Under the pieces are notes generated by a model. The model did not search any database. It had not been told where the DNA came from and worked only from the letters and a program-made list of their open reading frames with translations. This document shows, one piece after another, positions 1 to 11,062 of a DNA stretch of 64,000 bases. Each line of letters starts with the position of its first letter. Within the stretch, counting starts at the first letter, position 1. A program made the translations under genes and the position numbers. This stretch comes from Agaricus subrufescens (Eukaryota; Basidiomycota; Agaricomycetes; Agaricales; Agaricaceae), in the NCBI GenBank assembly GCA_029945375.1, contig CM057064.1, forward strand, positions 2,728,001-2,792,000, given 5' to 3'.

Positions 1-3000
1 CAGCGTCAAAAAATTCTTCAGCCCTTCAAGCAATCCTCTGCTGGAGATAACTTTTTCCATCAAGTCCAAGAATTCGACGGGAAATTCCCGGGCTTCATAT
101 TGCATCGTTCCATCCAGGTCTTGCCTAAAGCTGTGTTCGTGATTCAAACACCCTGGATGAGGCAACAAAGCGTTCACCACACGGCCCTCGAGGACTCACT
201 TAACGGAATTGTCACCGATGGTGCCCACGGATTTTGGAGGAATCCTACCGCCGTGCTTCAAGTCTCTTCGATATATTCCATCACTCTTTCGCGCTGGATA
301 CCTGTGATTATTTCGTATATGGACGGGCATAGCGCATACGAATTCCAAGTGCATTTCTTCTATCTATTCCAGGGTATTGCGGAGGTTGTGAGGGCCCAAG
401 GGGAAGATTCTGAACTAGACGGCAACGACCTTGATACACATTTCGCCACGGTAAGTCAGATGTTTTCACGATTATATCATCTTACTCACTGCGTTTCAGG
501 TTGTGGACTTTAGTCAAGCCCAGCGAGAAGGATTTATATTGGCGTATATTGACTTCATGTCCAACCAGCCAGGCGAGACCAGACCGACGGCCACGCTTCA
601 TGCGCGTGCAGAGTCACTTCTCAAAGGTTGCCACGAGCACTTCCGCCAAGCTGTGGCTCGCGTTGCGGCGAAACACGCTGTTGTTGATCCTACTCTTCAC
701 GACGACTTCATGACCCGCTGCATGAGACTATCCCAGGTGTCGTCCTATGACTCTTATGAGAATATAGCCCGCGGGCTTATGAAAGATTACCCGCGTACGG
801 CCAAATTCTTGGAGTGGTGGCTAAGGCGGCCCATAGCCAAGATGATTATGAAATCTCAACGCGTGATGGAGGAGAATTTGTGGATGGCCATCCCTGACAC
901 GACGAATGCTCAAGAAGCTGGACATTGGTCCATGTATTCCTCCACCGGGACCAATCACACCCTGATGTCCGGGTTGGAAGCCTTGGTGGCAGCGGTTAAC
1001 AGCTTTCAGACTATGGATGCCGCCGCTCTGAGTACGTTGCTTCCATTCGTCGTCCTTTCTGAGGCCTAATCATCTTGTAGCGGGACAAAAAACTCACTAC
1101 GGATCCGAATCTCGAGGGGCCCAAATGGCGCGGGCTCATGGGCGAATGCACCCACACCGTGATCCTGCTGCCAGCGCGGCAAAGGTCTACGTCAACGATG
1201 GCCGAGCACCGGACACCATGGCGAAGCTAGTAACCAACAAATCACCGTTGAAGCAACTTCGAGAGATAGCCGGAACTCTGGGTAAGACCTTTGGTACCAA
1301 CTACTTTAATTGGAAGTCGAATTCGTGCTGGCTTGATGTCAGTCTGGCCCTGCTTGACAATGCTATCTATCGTGGATGGAAAGATTTTGATGAAGTCTAC
1401 CTCCCTGTTTTGGATGCCGGGGGCGTGAGCATCGTCCTCAATTGCATTACGCGAATCCGTAATGTAAAGGACAATCCTCAGCCAGACACTGAGACGAGTC
1501 CCTCGAAATCTCTTGACGTGCAACGAGACCTGGTCCGGGAGTGTCTCCTTCAGGAAAACATTATTGCCGATCTAGAATCACCGGACATGGTCTTCGTGAG
1601 TGCCATGTCTTTAATAAGACCGCCTAGTTACTTACCGTGTCCTACAGGCATGGTTTTCATCTCTTTTTCGCCGGGCCGACGCCACTCATTCGTTGACAGA
1701 CGACGATCGGCTGGTGCCCTTTTTCTTCCCCATGTATTGCGATGTACATAAATGTACAGGCTCGCAAGCCACCGATGGTCTTCACCTCGAGATTTCCCCT
1801 CGCTTAAGGCCTTTGTACACTATCCAGCTTGGGCCGGCGGAGTTTGAGTCGACCAAGGGCCTCTTGACCAAGTGGTTTAAGCGTTTTTTGGCGTTTACCC
1901 CCACTCCCGGCCTCAGTTGTTGGAGAGAGTCGGAGGACGATGGAAGGCTATGTGACGGCCGTCGCACCGACTATCGCCGTTTCGTTGTTTCGCTGCCGGT
2001 GATCTTCGTCATAGAATTTGTCCAAGACAATCTTTACCGACCCGTGGAGTGGCATATACCCGTTAAATTGCTTCCTCCCGGATACTCTCACATCACCAAG
2101 TTGCACGACGTGGCATATGAGCTTGTGGGTGTGAGCTTGGTCGCGGAAGCCACCTCAACAACCAACCATTTTACAGCAAGATGGTATGATCCTGAAGACA
2201 AGGAGGTGTATGAATATAATGACATGTGGCATGGGGGAAGAGCACAGGCTATGGGCCCAATGTCATATAAACACCATGTCGGCGGTCATCCTGTCATAGT
2301 ACCCGCCAAGCATGCCGTTCACCACGCCGTCTATCGCCTCCGGGGGGGTCTGAAAGCTCAGGAGGCGTTTTTTAACGCCCGCGTGGCCAAACTGAAGACG
2401 ACCCTGAATGTAGTTATCCACAAGGAATTCCCCGCAAACGCCACCAACGTGCACTTAGGTGGGAAACTTGTTCCATTGCCCTCCAACCTTCGTACATGGA
2501 TAAAAAACGACAAGAATCGAGGCCTGTTCAAAGAATATGTCCACCCCTCGCAACCAAGCAAAATGTTCAATCAGGTCTATCCAGAATCCCCCACTCCTGA
2601 GTCGGAGGAGGCGCTTGCTGGCCACGAGAAGCCAAACAGAGACCCATACAGCAGCCTGAAGACGCCCGATCCCGAGGACGACCTTCCATCATTACATCTT
2701 CCTACTCCACAGACCAAACAGGTCAGCCTACCAGCCGAACTGGCTTCTATCGAACCGTCTGTGGCTAAGGCGGAGCCGCGACCCGACCAGGTGCAGGCTC
2801 CTCTCGTGCCTGACTTGGTGCTGGCTGATGATCTTGTTGCGACGGCCCCGGCCTCCAATGACCACGTGCCTGCGCCGAATAATACAGTTGTGGCACCCCC
2901 GAAAGATACTTTGGCGCTTGGTCGTCCTCCTTTACATCAGCCTAAGCCTCGCATTCCGCTTCGAGACTTTCCTGCAGTATTCGCGGAAATAGATGCGATG

Positions 3001-4812
3001 ATGAACGCCACAGATGCTTTCTTGGAGGAATATGATTCGGATTTGGACAGAGCGGAGGGCCCGAGACCAGCGAATGCGCGACAGCTTGAACCGCACAACA
3101 GGGCGGCATCCCTTATTAACTGTCGATGTGGAGCCGCCGGAACCGCCGATATATTCCAATACATCGCCCCCGGTGAGGGAGCTAGGATCGCGTGCGCCAA
3201 GTGCAAGCGTCAGAGTCATATCGCCTGTCAACCGTATGGACGACCTGCGGACGCAAGTTGGCTATGTCATGATTGTCAGCCCACAGGCAGGCAAGGAGTG
3301 GAAAAAAGTGCGACTCACCGACGGTATGGGGCGCATTGTCTTCTGAGGTCTCTTTACTGAAAACCAGTCCAGCATGCTCACAGATGTGTGGCAAATCAGC
3401 CGGCCTCTGGCAGAGCGATTGAGGCCTGGAGTCGGCGCACTTTGTCGGCTAGGAGACTTTCATTATCCTGTACGGTTGCTTACTTACCATGCTGGCAGCC
3501 GTGGTTGGACAGTACAGTGGTGGCGTCGCTGTCATTTCTTGGAAGGTGAAAATCAGCGGCTTCCTGATGATATTACTTGGGAACCGGAGAGCCACATAAC
3601 CGACGCTCTGTGGGGCCAGGTCATGGCACGACGGGATGTCCGGGTGAGTACAAATGCCTGGTTGACGCTCACGATGCTGATGTTCTTCTAGTTAGGACGT
3701 TGGGACCTTGCCAGTACGCTTGAGGAAGATAATCTTGATTATGTTTCCGAAGTGGCATACATGGAGTATACCGCCGAAATCGACGCCGTCTTGTCGCCTA
3801 ATCTTTCCACTCTGCAAACACTAGCCGACGCTCCAGAGTCGTTGATTGACAGCGACATTCCCATTATGAAATACTCACAGGCCATCAAGAAGGATACGAT
3901 GCAATACTTTGTCAAGGATGCTCCACGCGGCGCGATTCCACTGCGTGAAGTTGCCGGCATCACCAATTGGTTGCATCGTCATCTGGCGCAAGCCAACCGG
4001 ACGCAATGGCAGATAGGTCCCGCTATGTGCCACGCTTGCACCATTTGGATAGCGTATAAATTGGCCCAAAGCGAATTCCCAAAGCACTCCGAGTTAACAG
4101 ATCTCGAAGTGGCCTGGATGGTTCAGTCAACGACCCGTCGGATCATCCTCGTCGATGTGAACAGGATTTGTATAAGCCACTTGGAGCGTCTCATGTTTGA
4201 GTTCTCCAATAGTGCAGGCGCGGCGGGCGATTATATCTGGGGTTTAAACGTAGGGGATCATCAAGAAGGATGGAATCCGTATACCCTCATTCCTCCGTCT
4301 TGGATAGGCAAGGACCACAAACTTGATGAATCGAATCAAACGGTTTGTAACATTATTTATTGTCTAGTCCACGAGGTAGTTAACCATGACATCGCTAGAT
4401 TGGTTGGGGCTATGTGACAGAACAACAACAGGGGAGTACGGATCAGAGTGCGACACCAGGACGCGCTTTGGGGGGGATGCAAAAACGCAAGAGGAGCGCC
4501 TCGCCGCCCGAAGGGCAGACATCTCATAAGCGCGGACAGAAACGCGGGCGCGGACGCCGACGCGGACAACAGGGTAATCGTAAACGCAAGAGGAGCACTT
4601 CGGCCCACGTCGCTGTGCAAGAGGTGAGCGGGGAGAATATGACCATGAAGGGTGAGGCTGGCCCTTCTCCTCACGTCGCTGAAGAGGTGGCCGGCGAGAA
4701 TCTGAAGGTGAAGGTTGAGGCTGGCTCGCCGGCCCACGTCGCGGGCGAAGACGCGGTCGACTTGAAAGTTAGCGTGAAGGTTGAGGCCGTAGAGTTGCAG
4801 GAGAGTCGTTAG
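1..4812 (+). CDS. MULE-type transposase / USP-like protease / PHD-finger polyprotein (5' end outside window)
   Basis: Seven exons join in frame: 1-450, 500-1031, 1081-1595, 1648-3323, 3373-3643, 3692-4342, 4399-4812. This gives 1,502 codons plus stop, with introns of 48-56 nt. The N-terminal part resembles a Mutator-like (MULE) DDE transposase. First Asp is in TDGAHGFW (217-219), second in VVDFSQAQ (506-508); a Cys-His motif GCHEHF follows, and the likely catalytic Glu is in TNAQEAGHW (914-916). A USP-like cysteine-protease region follows, with Cys box NSCWLD (Cys 1326-1328) and His box NHFTARWY (His 2167-2169). A PHD-like finger (about 3121-3285) has CRC, CAKC, H-x2-C and CHDC ligands. The tail is basic and RG/KR-rich and looks like a nuclear-localisation region. 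The last splice (donor 4343 or 4347) is the least certain; donor 4347 would give a shorter alternative ending near 4530. GCM-type N-terminal domains occur in related elements but would lie before base 1. The domain calls come from motifs only. Confidence 0.72.
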
Positions 4813-5213
4813 ATATACTGTAAAGGCCCTTAATTAGTTTTGTATGCCCCTCCACAACAGTGAAGCTACTTACACATCATCATCCCTTACTTCTAAGTGC
4901 CCTGAGACGCGGACCACTACGCGGATGATGACGCGGGCGCGGACACACACGGACGAAAGGCCGGGCGCAGCTTTACAGTCATAATACATGACTTATTTGA
5001 GGCCGTAGAGTTGCAGGATAGTCGTTAGATATACTGTAAAGGCCCTTAATTAGTTTTGTATGCCCCTCCACAACAGTGAAGCTACTTACACATCATCAAC
5101 CCTTACTTCTAAGTGCCCTGAGACGCGGACCACCACGCGGATGATGACGCGGGTGCGGACACATGCGGACGAAAGGCCGGGCGCGGCTTTACAGTCAGAA
5201 TACATGACTTATT
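4781..5213. repeat. 216-bp tandem duplication (two copies)
   Basis: Copy 1 is 4781-4996 and copy 2 is 4997-5213, offset exactly 216 bp, with few mismatches (for example CAGGAGAGTCG versus CAGGATAGTCG). The unit contains the stop codon of the transposase/USP gene and its 3' flank, so the last codons and terminator region are present twice. Confidence 0.9.
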
Positions 5214-5362
5214 CATTCCTAGTATACCCAGTGATCTCGACCATGATGAACAACTTTCGTAGGCTGAGGTAGGTGTTGGGTAGTATGTAGTAGAGCGATA
5301 CTCTAGCCCGAGAAGCTAGGAGACGCGGACAGACACGCGGACTTTGACGCGGACGCGGTCTT
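4890..5362 (+). repeat. Array of GCGGAC-type short motifs (forward orientation)
   Basis: Many irregularly spaced copies of ACGCGGAC / GCGGAC occur here, for example around 4909-4960, 5123-5170 and 5326-5360. The same motif is dense inside the RG-rich tail of the upstream gene (4535-4575). The inverse motif GTCCGC clusters at 9186-9470. This is the arrangement expected of subterminal repeats of a DNA transposon; element ends and terminal inverted repeats were not located. Confidence 0.6.
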
Positions 5363-6067
5363 CAGTGGGTGTGGAAAGGTGAGAATCGACATTTGAATGG
5401 GTAGACACCAGAGAAGCCCAGTATCTGCTAACGATCTTCGGAGGACACTAGAGAAACCTAGGAATCCAGGACGGCGAAGGCTCTAGAGATAACCTAGTAG
5501 CCTCAATGTGAACCTAGAGGAACCTAGAGGAAGATAAACTTGGGTTAGTAACAGATTTCCACAGTAGGGCCCGACTCTAGAGAATCCTAGATGTCGTCGT
5601 ATGCAGAGGTGAGTGTGATCCAAAATAAGTGACGCCCTGACCGCGGTCACATGTCACTCGGGCATCAAAGAACCCTCCTCGGCTGAGAGGAGGTGCCAAA
5701 AATAGCGCTGCTTCGCCTTTTTTCCTTCTACCTTTTGGTAACACAGGTAAGTGCTAATGGGGTCAATTTCTTTCCAGACGTTGATCGGCACAAAGTCAGA
5801 TAGACTCTACGCGACGCACACTCAAACCAGACTACTAGGTTTTCTCTACAGTCTGTCACGATCAGGAATCTTTTCACTAGCGGATTACTCTACACAAACT
5901 ACGGGGTTTCTCCCACAGCCTGGATATTTGTGCGAGCCTCTGGTCTGATTACTGGTCATTGATCCAGAGTCTAAATCCTCCACTCTCTCGCGTCTGTTTA
6001 CTAGCCCTCTTGGGCTGTCCACCTCACATTGAAATCGCGCGTTATCTAACGAGACGAAACTCCATCC
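5363..6067. other. Non-coding stretch with CTAGAG/ACCTAG repeats
   Basis: No convincing coding frame. Between about 5450 and 5600 short CTAGAG / AACCTAG / CCTAGA words recur at least eight times, partly palindromic. The rest is the presumed 5' flank of the next gene. Confidence 0.4.
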
Positions 6068-8840
6068 ATGTCGGCGAAATGGACTTTCAAGCAGCCTGAA
6101 GGACGGGCCACTATTGTGGATGGCGACATAGTATACTCACCCAACTCAACCCGACCATTGAAGACCATTCCGTCGCCACTGATGCCCTGGAAGTTCGAAG
6201 AGAATGTTTCTACAGCTACCGATTTTCAAGAGCCACGCTGGTGGACCGCCGGTACAGAGTGGCTAGGCTTTGTGCCCAAACAGCCCGTGCCGTATACAGG
6301 AGTTTGGTTTGGTCCGTTAAGCATTATCCCGAACAAACTGCTATGCGAGAATCAAACGGACTACAGACTGCCGCCTTTCTATAGCGACAAATGGTTGGAA
6401 ATTGATTATATGCTCTGGGAGACCTGCGAGATACTTCGTAATGCATACCATCTGAATTACGCTCTTCCCTTTCCTCCTCGCCGGTGGCATTATCACAAGT
6501 CATTCAGGACATGGGCTATGGCAATGGATCACATCAGCCAAGGTCGCGATTGGTTTGCTATGTGGATCGGTTTACTCTACTGGTCTACGAGAAAGGTCCC
6601 TAATGGACCCGATTTTGCGGAAGGATTGACACCACCGGATTGGTTCAAAACGGTGGTGTTTAAGAGATCGAACAAAGTCAACGCGACCCATGTGGACGCC
6701 ATTCGAACGTCCCAGCTTCTTCAAAATTGGTGGCAGGTGGACCGTGTGGGCGTAATATTACAGCATCCCGGTAAGGCCCCTCTGCAACCAAGAGCTGAAT
6801 GGTTTGTGGCACAGAACGTGCCTGTGTGGTACCGCTGGGGAGACCAAGAGCGGCGTTCGTCTATGTATGACGACTTCCCGCTGATCACTCCGCCACCGGA
6901 ATGCCTTCAGAAGGCTACCACTTGGATCTCATCATCTCCGTCTAATTTTGCGTCCCAAGATGAATATGCCGATGAAGGACCCTCCATTGAAAATCCTTTC
7001 GACTACCCATCGATAGATCTGTCCTCCAACCCCTCAACATCAACCTCTTCATCGCAGCCACAGACTTCTCTTCCTCAAATCAATTCCGATACAGGCGTGT
7101 CTAGACCCAAGGAACGGGTTTGGATAAACCAACATGGTGATCCTGTATGGGACTACGGTTCGGGCCGTTCGGTGTGGGAACCGTTTTTCAAGAAGCAGGA
7201 CGAAAAGCATCGTAGGAAGATGGAGAAAGAGACGGCGAAAGCCAAACAAGCTCGAGAGTCTCGCATGAGGCAGCCTCCGAGGACTTCATGCCCGGTCTTT
7301 GTTTGGGATTGGGATGACGCCGATCCACCCAAATTTGTAAGAACTCGCGTCAGGAATGATGAGCATGAAGACACTTTGAACGATTACAGCGACAAGCAAA
7401 AGAGATACAATGCATTTGAGAACGAGTGGGACTGTTGCAGAGAGTGGGGAGATGACCCTGATAAAGAGGATTATGTCGAACCTCTTCCTCCTCATCTGAT
7501 TCCTGCCAAAACACCCGAAGAACATCTATCCGAACGCTTAGGATCTGAGGTTGGTCGCTTGCTATACGAGTACTATGGCTGGGTGGCTCCCCTACCCTTG
7601 CCTCCTCCCGACAACCACATTTCTTGGCTGCCCGAAGTGGAGAGAAAAGCTTTTAAAGCTGTCCTCGGTATCCAATCTGTGCCTCTTGACGCTAGCTTCT
7701 TCTATTCGCCTTTAGCAAAGGCAGCCTCGCCTTACATCAAACTTCTAGCGGCTAAAGACACCACACGTCCTTCACGCGATGTTTGGGATCTAGTGGATGA
7801 TAACCGTTTAAGCCTGGCTTACTCCACTGCTCTCAAATCCATACGTACTATTACCCGAAAACTGGAAAGCTGGTATATGTTTGATTTTGAAAAGGGTAGA
7901 ACGGTGCCATGGAACATTGCGGTCCCAAGTGCGGCGAGTGCAATGATGGTCTGTCGTCTGAGGGAGAGGCTAGATGATGTCTGTCACGATAGACTCGACG
8001 AAACGGCTATTATCCGGGAGTTGGTGATGGAAGGTGTACGATTCCACACTGTATGCCGTCGGGTGGACCTGCCAGTAGCTGAGCCGGACAATCCTGGGGC
8101 CAGTTGCGTGCCTATGAGACTGTCGGACCATGTTTTTAACCTCGAGGACCTCTCGTATTATCAGCGCCAATGTTGGGAAGTCATGTCTTCTCCCAGAGCT
8201 CGTGCCGCACTGATGCGCGGAGGCTTCACACGTCGTCGGGCGCTCGAGTTCATGGACCCATCGGAGGCTTTGCGAGGGCCTTGTGGATCTTATGCCAATT
8301 CTGACCTTATGTTCCTTGCCCATGATGCGAATGGTATCGAATATGTCGATGATGAACTTACGGATGAGGAATATGACCTGTTATCAGGCGTGTACCTTCA
8401 ATTCACAGGTATGTCATGTAGCTTTTCTTTACTAAAAGAGACCTGTTGCTTATTGTACCCAAGGCCACCAGCTACACACAGCCAAAGTGTCATGGCTTCC
8501 CCAATGCTGGGTCTTTGAAAACTCTGGCTTGGATGTAGGGCGTTGGTCGGAGCATGCCGAGAGGCTCTGGGAAAGACGCACTGAGGCTGTCTTCCGTGAC
8601 AAGGCGCCCAATGCCGCTGAGCCTCTGAATTGGGGTAAGCGTGTTCTGGCGGGTATGAATGCCAAACAGTCGGGCTCTATCATGGCTGATGATATCCCAG
8701 ACTCGGGAAAATTGGGCAAACCTGTCAACGTTACGGAATGGCGGTCAATGCTTCGTGGTCTAGCCGATGCCAGAAGAGCGGCGTCAAAGGTTGAATTATG
8801 GTCTAAGGAGTATCTCAAGGCTCACGCCAGGAAAACGTAA
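6068..8840 (+). CDS. Large Trp-rich protein of unknown function, transposon-associated
   Basis: Two exons, 6068-8408 and 8464-8840, are separated by a 55-nt GTATGT...AAG intron in phase 1 and give 905 aa. I do not recognise a named domain. The first ~290 residues are rich in Trp and aromatic residues (for example WWTAGTEWLGF, GVWFGPLSIIP, GRDWFAMWIGLLYW). A Ser/Thr-rich low-complexity stretch lies near residues 300-350, a Lys/Arg/Glu-rich probable coiled segment near 380-410, and then an acidic region. The gene sits between the forward GCGGAC array and the inverse GTCCGC array, so it is probably a passenger or accessory gene of the same mobile element. No transposase motif was seen in it. The frame is intact apart from the intron. 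Confidence 0.7.
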
Positions 8841-9185
8841 TGGCTTCCGCCCGGCTCTCTTATTTTTTTCACTCTTCGGTTCTTGGTACTTTGATTCCGC
8901 CTGTGGTTATCTTGTGTATAACAGTCTCTTGTCCCTCTTTCACTTGCCTGTGGCCGTTCATCTTCTGTCTCTAGCACTGTTTCTGTATCATATTGTTACA
9001 GGGGCCTAATTTTGGGGTGTATATTTGGTACTGAGTTGAATTTGTATATAATACCTTTCCATATATTTGTTTATTTTCTATGTCCCTACCGGCGGTCCCC
9101 GTTTTATCCCGGAGGCGCGGCCCCTGTGCCCCGGCCTGCCGCTGAGGAGGCCGCATGAGGCTGTGTTTTCTTAACAATCAACACT
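8841..9185. other. 3' flank, nothing recognised
   Basis: AT-rich 3' flank of the preceding gene (8841-9060), then a GC-rich stretch (about 9087-9160) without a coding signal. Confidence 0.4.
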
Positions 9186-9475
9186 ACCCGGTCCGCGTCT
9201 AAGTCAAGGAGTGTCCGCGGGTTCTGCGTGTTGCCCGCGCCATGTCCGCTTCGTTTTCCTTGAGGTTGGCCTCCGCCTCTGGAGGTCGCGAAATGAATTC
9301 TACCAACTCCTTATGTACTGCACAGGTATGTTAAGGATGGCTGCTAATGATTCTATAGGTTTTTGGCCTGATATAGTATCATGGATTGGGGTGTTTGATG
9401 CGCTTATCCGCGCCAGATCCGCGCCATCACCCGCAGCTGACCGCATCTGTCCGCGTCCGCGCGCGGGCTCCGCAC
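9186..9475 (-). repeat. GTCCGC-type array, inverse of the GCGGAC array
   Basis: Copies of GTCCGC / CCGCG words occur at about 9190-9245 and 9408-9470. They are in the opposite orientation to the array at 4890-5362, with gene 6068-8840 between the two. Likely subterminal repeats of a DNA transposon; the terminus itself was not identified. Confidence 0.55.
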
Positions 9476-9569
9476 TTTTGCTGTAGCCCCATCGGGTCGC
9501 CCTGATGCGAACAAACTACATTTTACCTATGCTAGTGGTCTCATAAAAAGCATGGGATAGGGTGGGTGG

Positions 9570-9734
9570 CTTAAAGAAATTGCGAGCAGGTAGCGTTACC
9601 TTCTGCTCAGTAAAGGGGAGGAGGAACAAGTGACATTATGAAATCGGAGAGTGACTATATTACTTGATTCAACTTCACACGGGCAACCCTTCTGAGACAA
9701 CACACCGCGCTCATTCTTCGCGCGGTGTTCCAAT
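9570..9734 (-). repeat. 165-bp direct repeat, 3' copy of the YR retroelement
   Basis: By eye identical to 21594-21758 over 165 bp. It contains a hairpin with arms CACCGCG / CGCGGTG (about 9705-9729) and a second, GAGCAG...CTGCTC (about 9583-9610). It does not begin TG or end CA, so it is not an ordinary LTR. Confidence 0.85.
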
Positions 9735-9927
9735 CTCCTCCGGGAGCCGGATACACAATGTCAATAGTAGAATATACGAGACCGTAGCAATGTGAGTGGG
9801 GGAGTGGAAGGCCTGGAGGGTTTAGTCGTCTCCAGGTCTCCAGGCAGTGAAAATGAGGTTGGAACGGCATCGGGTCGCCCAAAAACGAGGGGCACTGCCC
9901 AGCCGATGCGTTGCAGACCGAGGAGGT

Positions 9928-11028
9928 TCACCCCCCAAAGCAGTGGCGGGAGTGGATAGATGTAGGAGGTTGGTTGAGTTGATGGGTAGAAGTGTTGTTG
10001 GCGTGGAGTGGAATGATGCGCTCTGTGGACCTCCAGTATCGTAGAAAGGCATCCGATGACCATCTCCCCATGACCTTAACCACATCCGGTGGAACACCGG
10101 CCAGTAGGTAATGTGTGGTTCCACCTATGCGGAAGGAGTGGCCTGTGAACCTTGGGAGGCCGATGCTTGTCCAAATCTCGTTGCATCGCTTGAGGAAGAG
10201 CCTTTTGGTAAGAATATGTCGACTGTTGTTGAGTGTATATGTGAAAAGAAGAGTGCCGGGTAGGGATATCTTGTTGACGTGTAAATGGTTGTGTAGGGTG
10301 CGAATGGGGTTCGTTGCACCCTTCTGCGAGGTTAAGGTGATATCTTGTCCTCTGCGATTCGTCTTGGTAGTAGGAAGATTAAGAACCCAAGTATTCTTGT
10401 TGTTCGGTGAATGGCGGATTGATTTTCGACATGGGAGGTTGCTGAGGTAGCCGTCTTTTGATGAATGAGCGAGTAGTTCCCCTAGGCGGCACTGGCCCCA
10501 GAAGGCTGTGCATGCGCATGCAAGAACAGCTGCATCAAGACCGTTATTCTGGTTTAGATAGAAGGCCAGCATGGTGAGGTTCTGTACCGTGATATTGGGA
10601 CGTTTTGGTAAGACTGAAGAGTGGGGGGTAGCATTGTGAACACCGGTAATGACTCTCTTGAGCCTGTCGCCCCCAAACCAGGGCCAGTTGTTAGCCCCAT
10701 GCCATGCTTTTAGGGCAGCAATCTTGTTTTGCGTTGTGCTGCCTGAGAGACGTTCGAAGCCATCTGCGGCAAAAGCACATAGAATAATCTCCGGGGTAGG
10801 TGTGCGCTGGTAGGGTGGGATACCTTCCCTGTCGCAGAACTGATGAAATTGTCTGATGGTTGTTTGGTATGACCTCAATGTTGCGGGGGCAAGGCTGTTG
10901 CGAATAGCTGCACGGATCAGGGTTCTGGCTCGGGGGGTTAAGGTATATCTGTGGGAGGTTGCACTAGGTAACGTAGAGGGTGTACTGGTCGGTAAAGATT
11001 TTTGTGGATTATTGGCAGGGGTTGGCAT
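9928..11028 (-). CDS. Tyrosine recombinase of the Ngaro/DIRS-like element
   Basis: A 366-codon uninterrupted frame starts at ATG 11028. It matches the tyrosine-recombinase fold. Visible catalytic residues are an Arg in CRLGELL, the H-x-x-R box in HSFRIGG, a Trp in GRWSS and the Tyr nucleophile in FLRYWR. An N-terminal SAM-like/core-binding region contains RSYQTTIRQFHQFC. It would catalyse integration of a circular DNA intermediate in place of a DDE integrase. It begins 34 bp after the RT-RNase H stop. This is the only protein of the element with no visible lesion. Confidence 0.85.
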   Translation of the reverse strand: MPTPANNPQKSLPTSTPSTLPSATSHRYTLTPRARTLIRAAIRNSLAPATLRSYQTTIRQFHQFCDREGIPPYQRTPTPEIILCAFAADGFERLSGSTTQNKIAALKAWHGANNWPWFGGDRLKRVITGVHNATPHSSVLPKRPNITVQNLTMLAFYLNQNNGLDAAVLACACTAFWGQCRLGELLAHSSKDGYLSNLPCRKSIRHSPNNKNTWVLNLPTTKTNRRGQDITLTSQKGATNPIRTLHNHLHVNKISLPGTLLFTYTLNNSRHILTKRLFLKRCNEIWTSIGLPRFTGHSFRIGGTTHYLLAGVPPDVVKVMGRWSSDAFLRYWRSTERIIPLHANNTSTHQLNQPPTSIHSRHCFGG

Positions 11029-11062
11029 TGTTCTGGTTCAGAGTAAATGGCAGTAAATTTAT

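Noticed and set aside
4414..4812. Independent small gene for a basic RG-rich protein
   Set aside because: It has no ATG (frame opens at GTG) and joins in phase to the upstream exon through a 56-nt intron.
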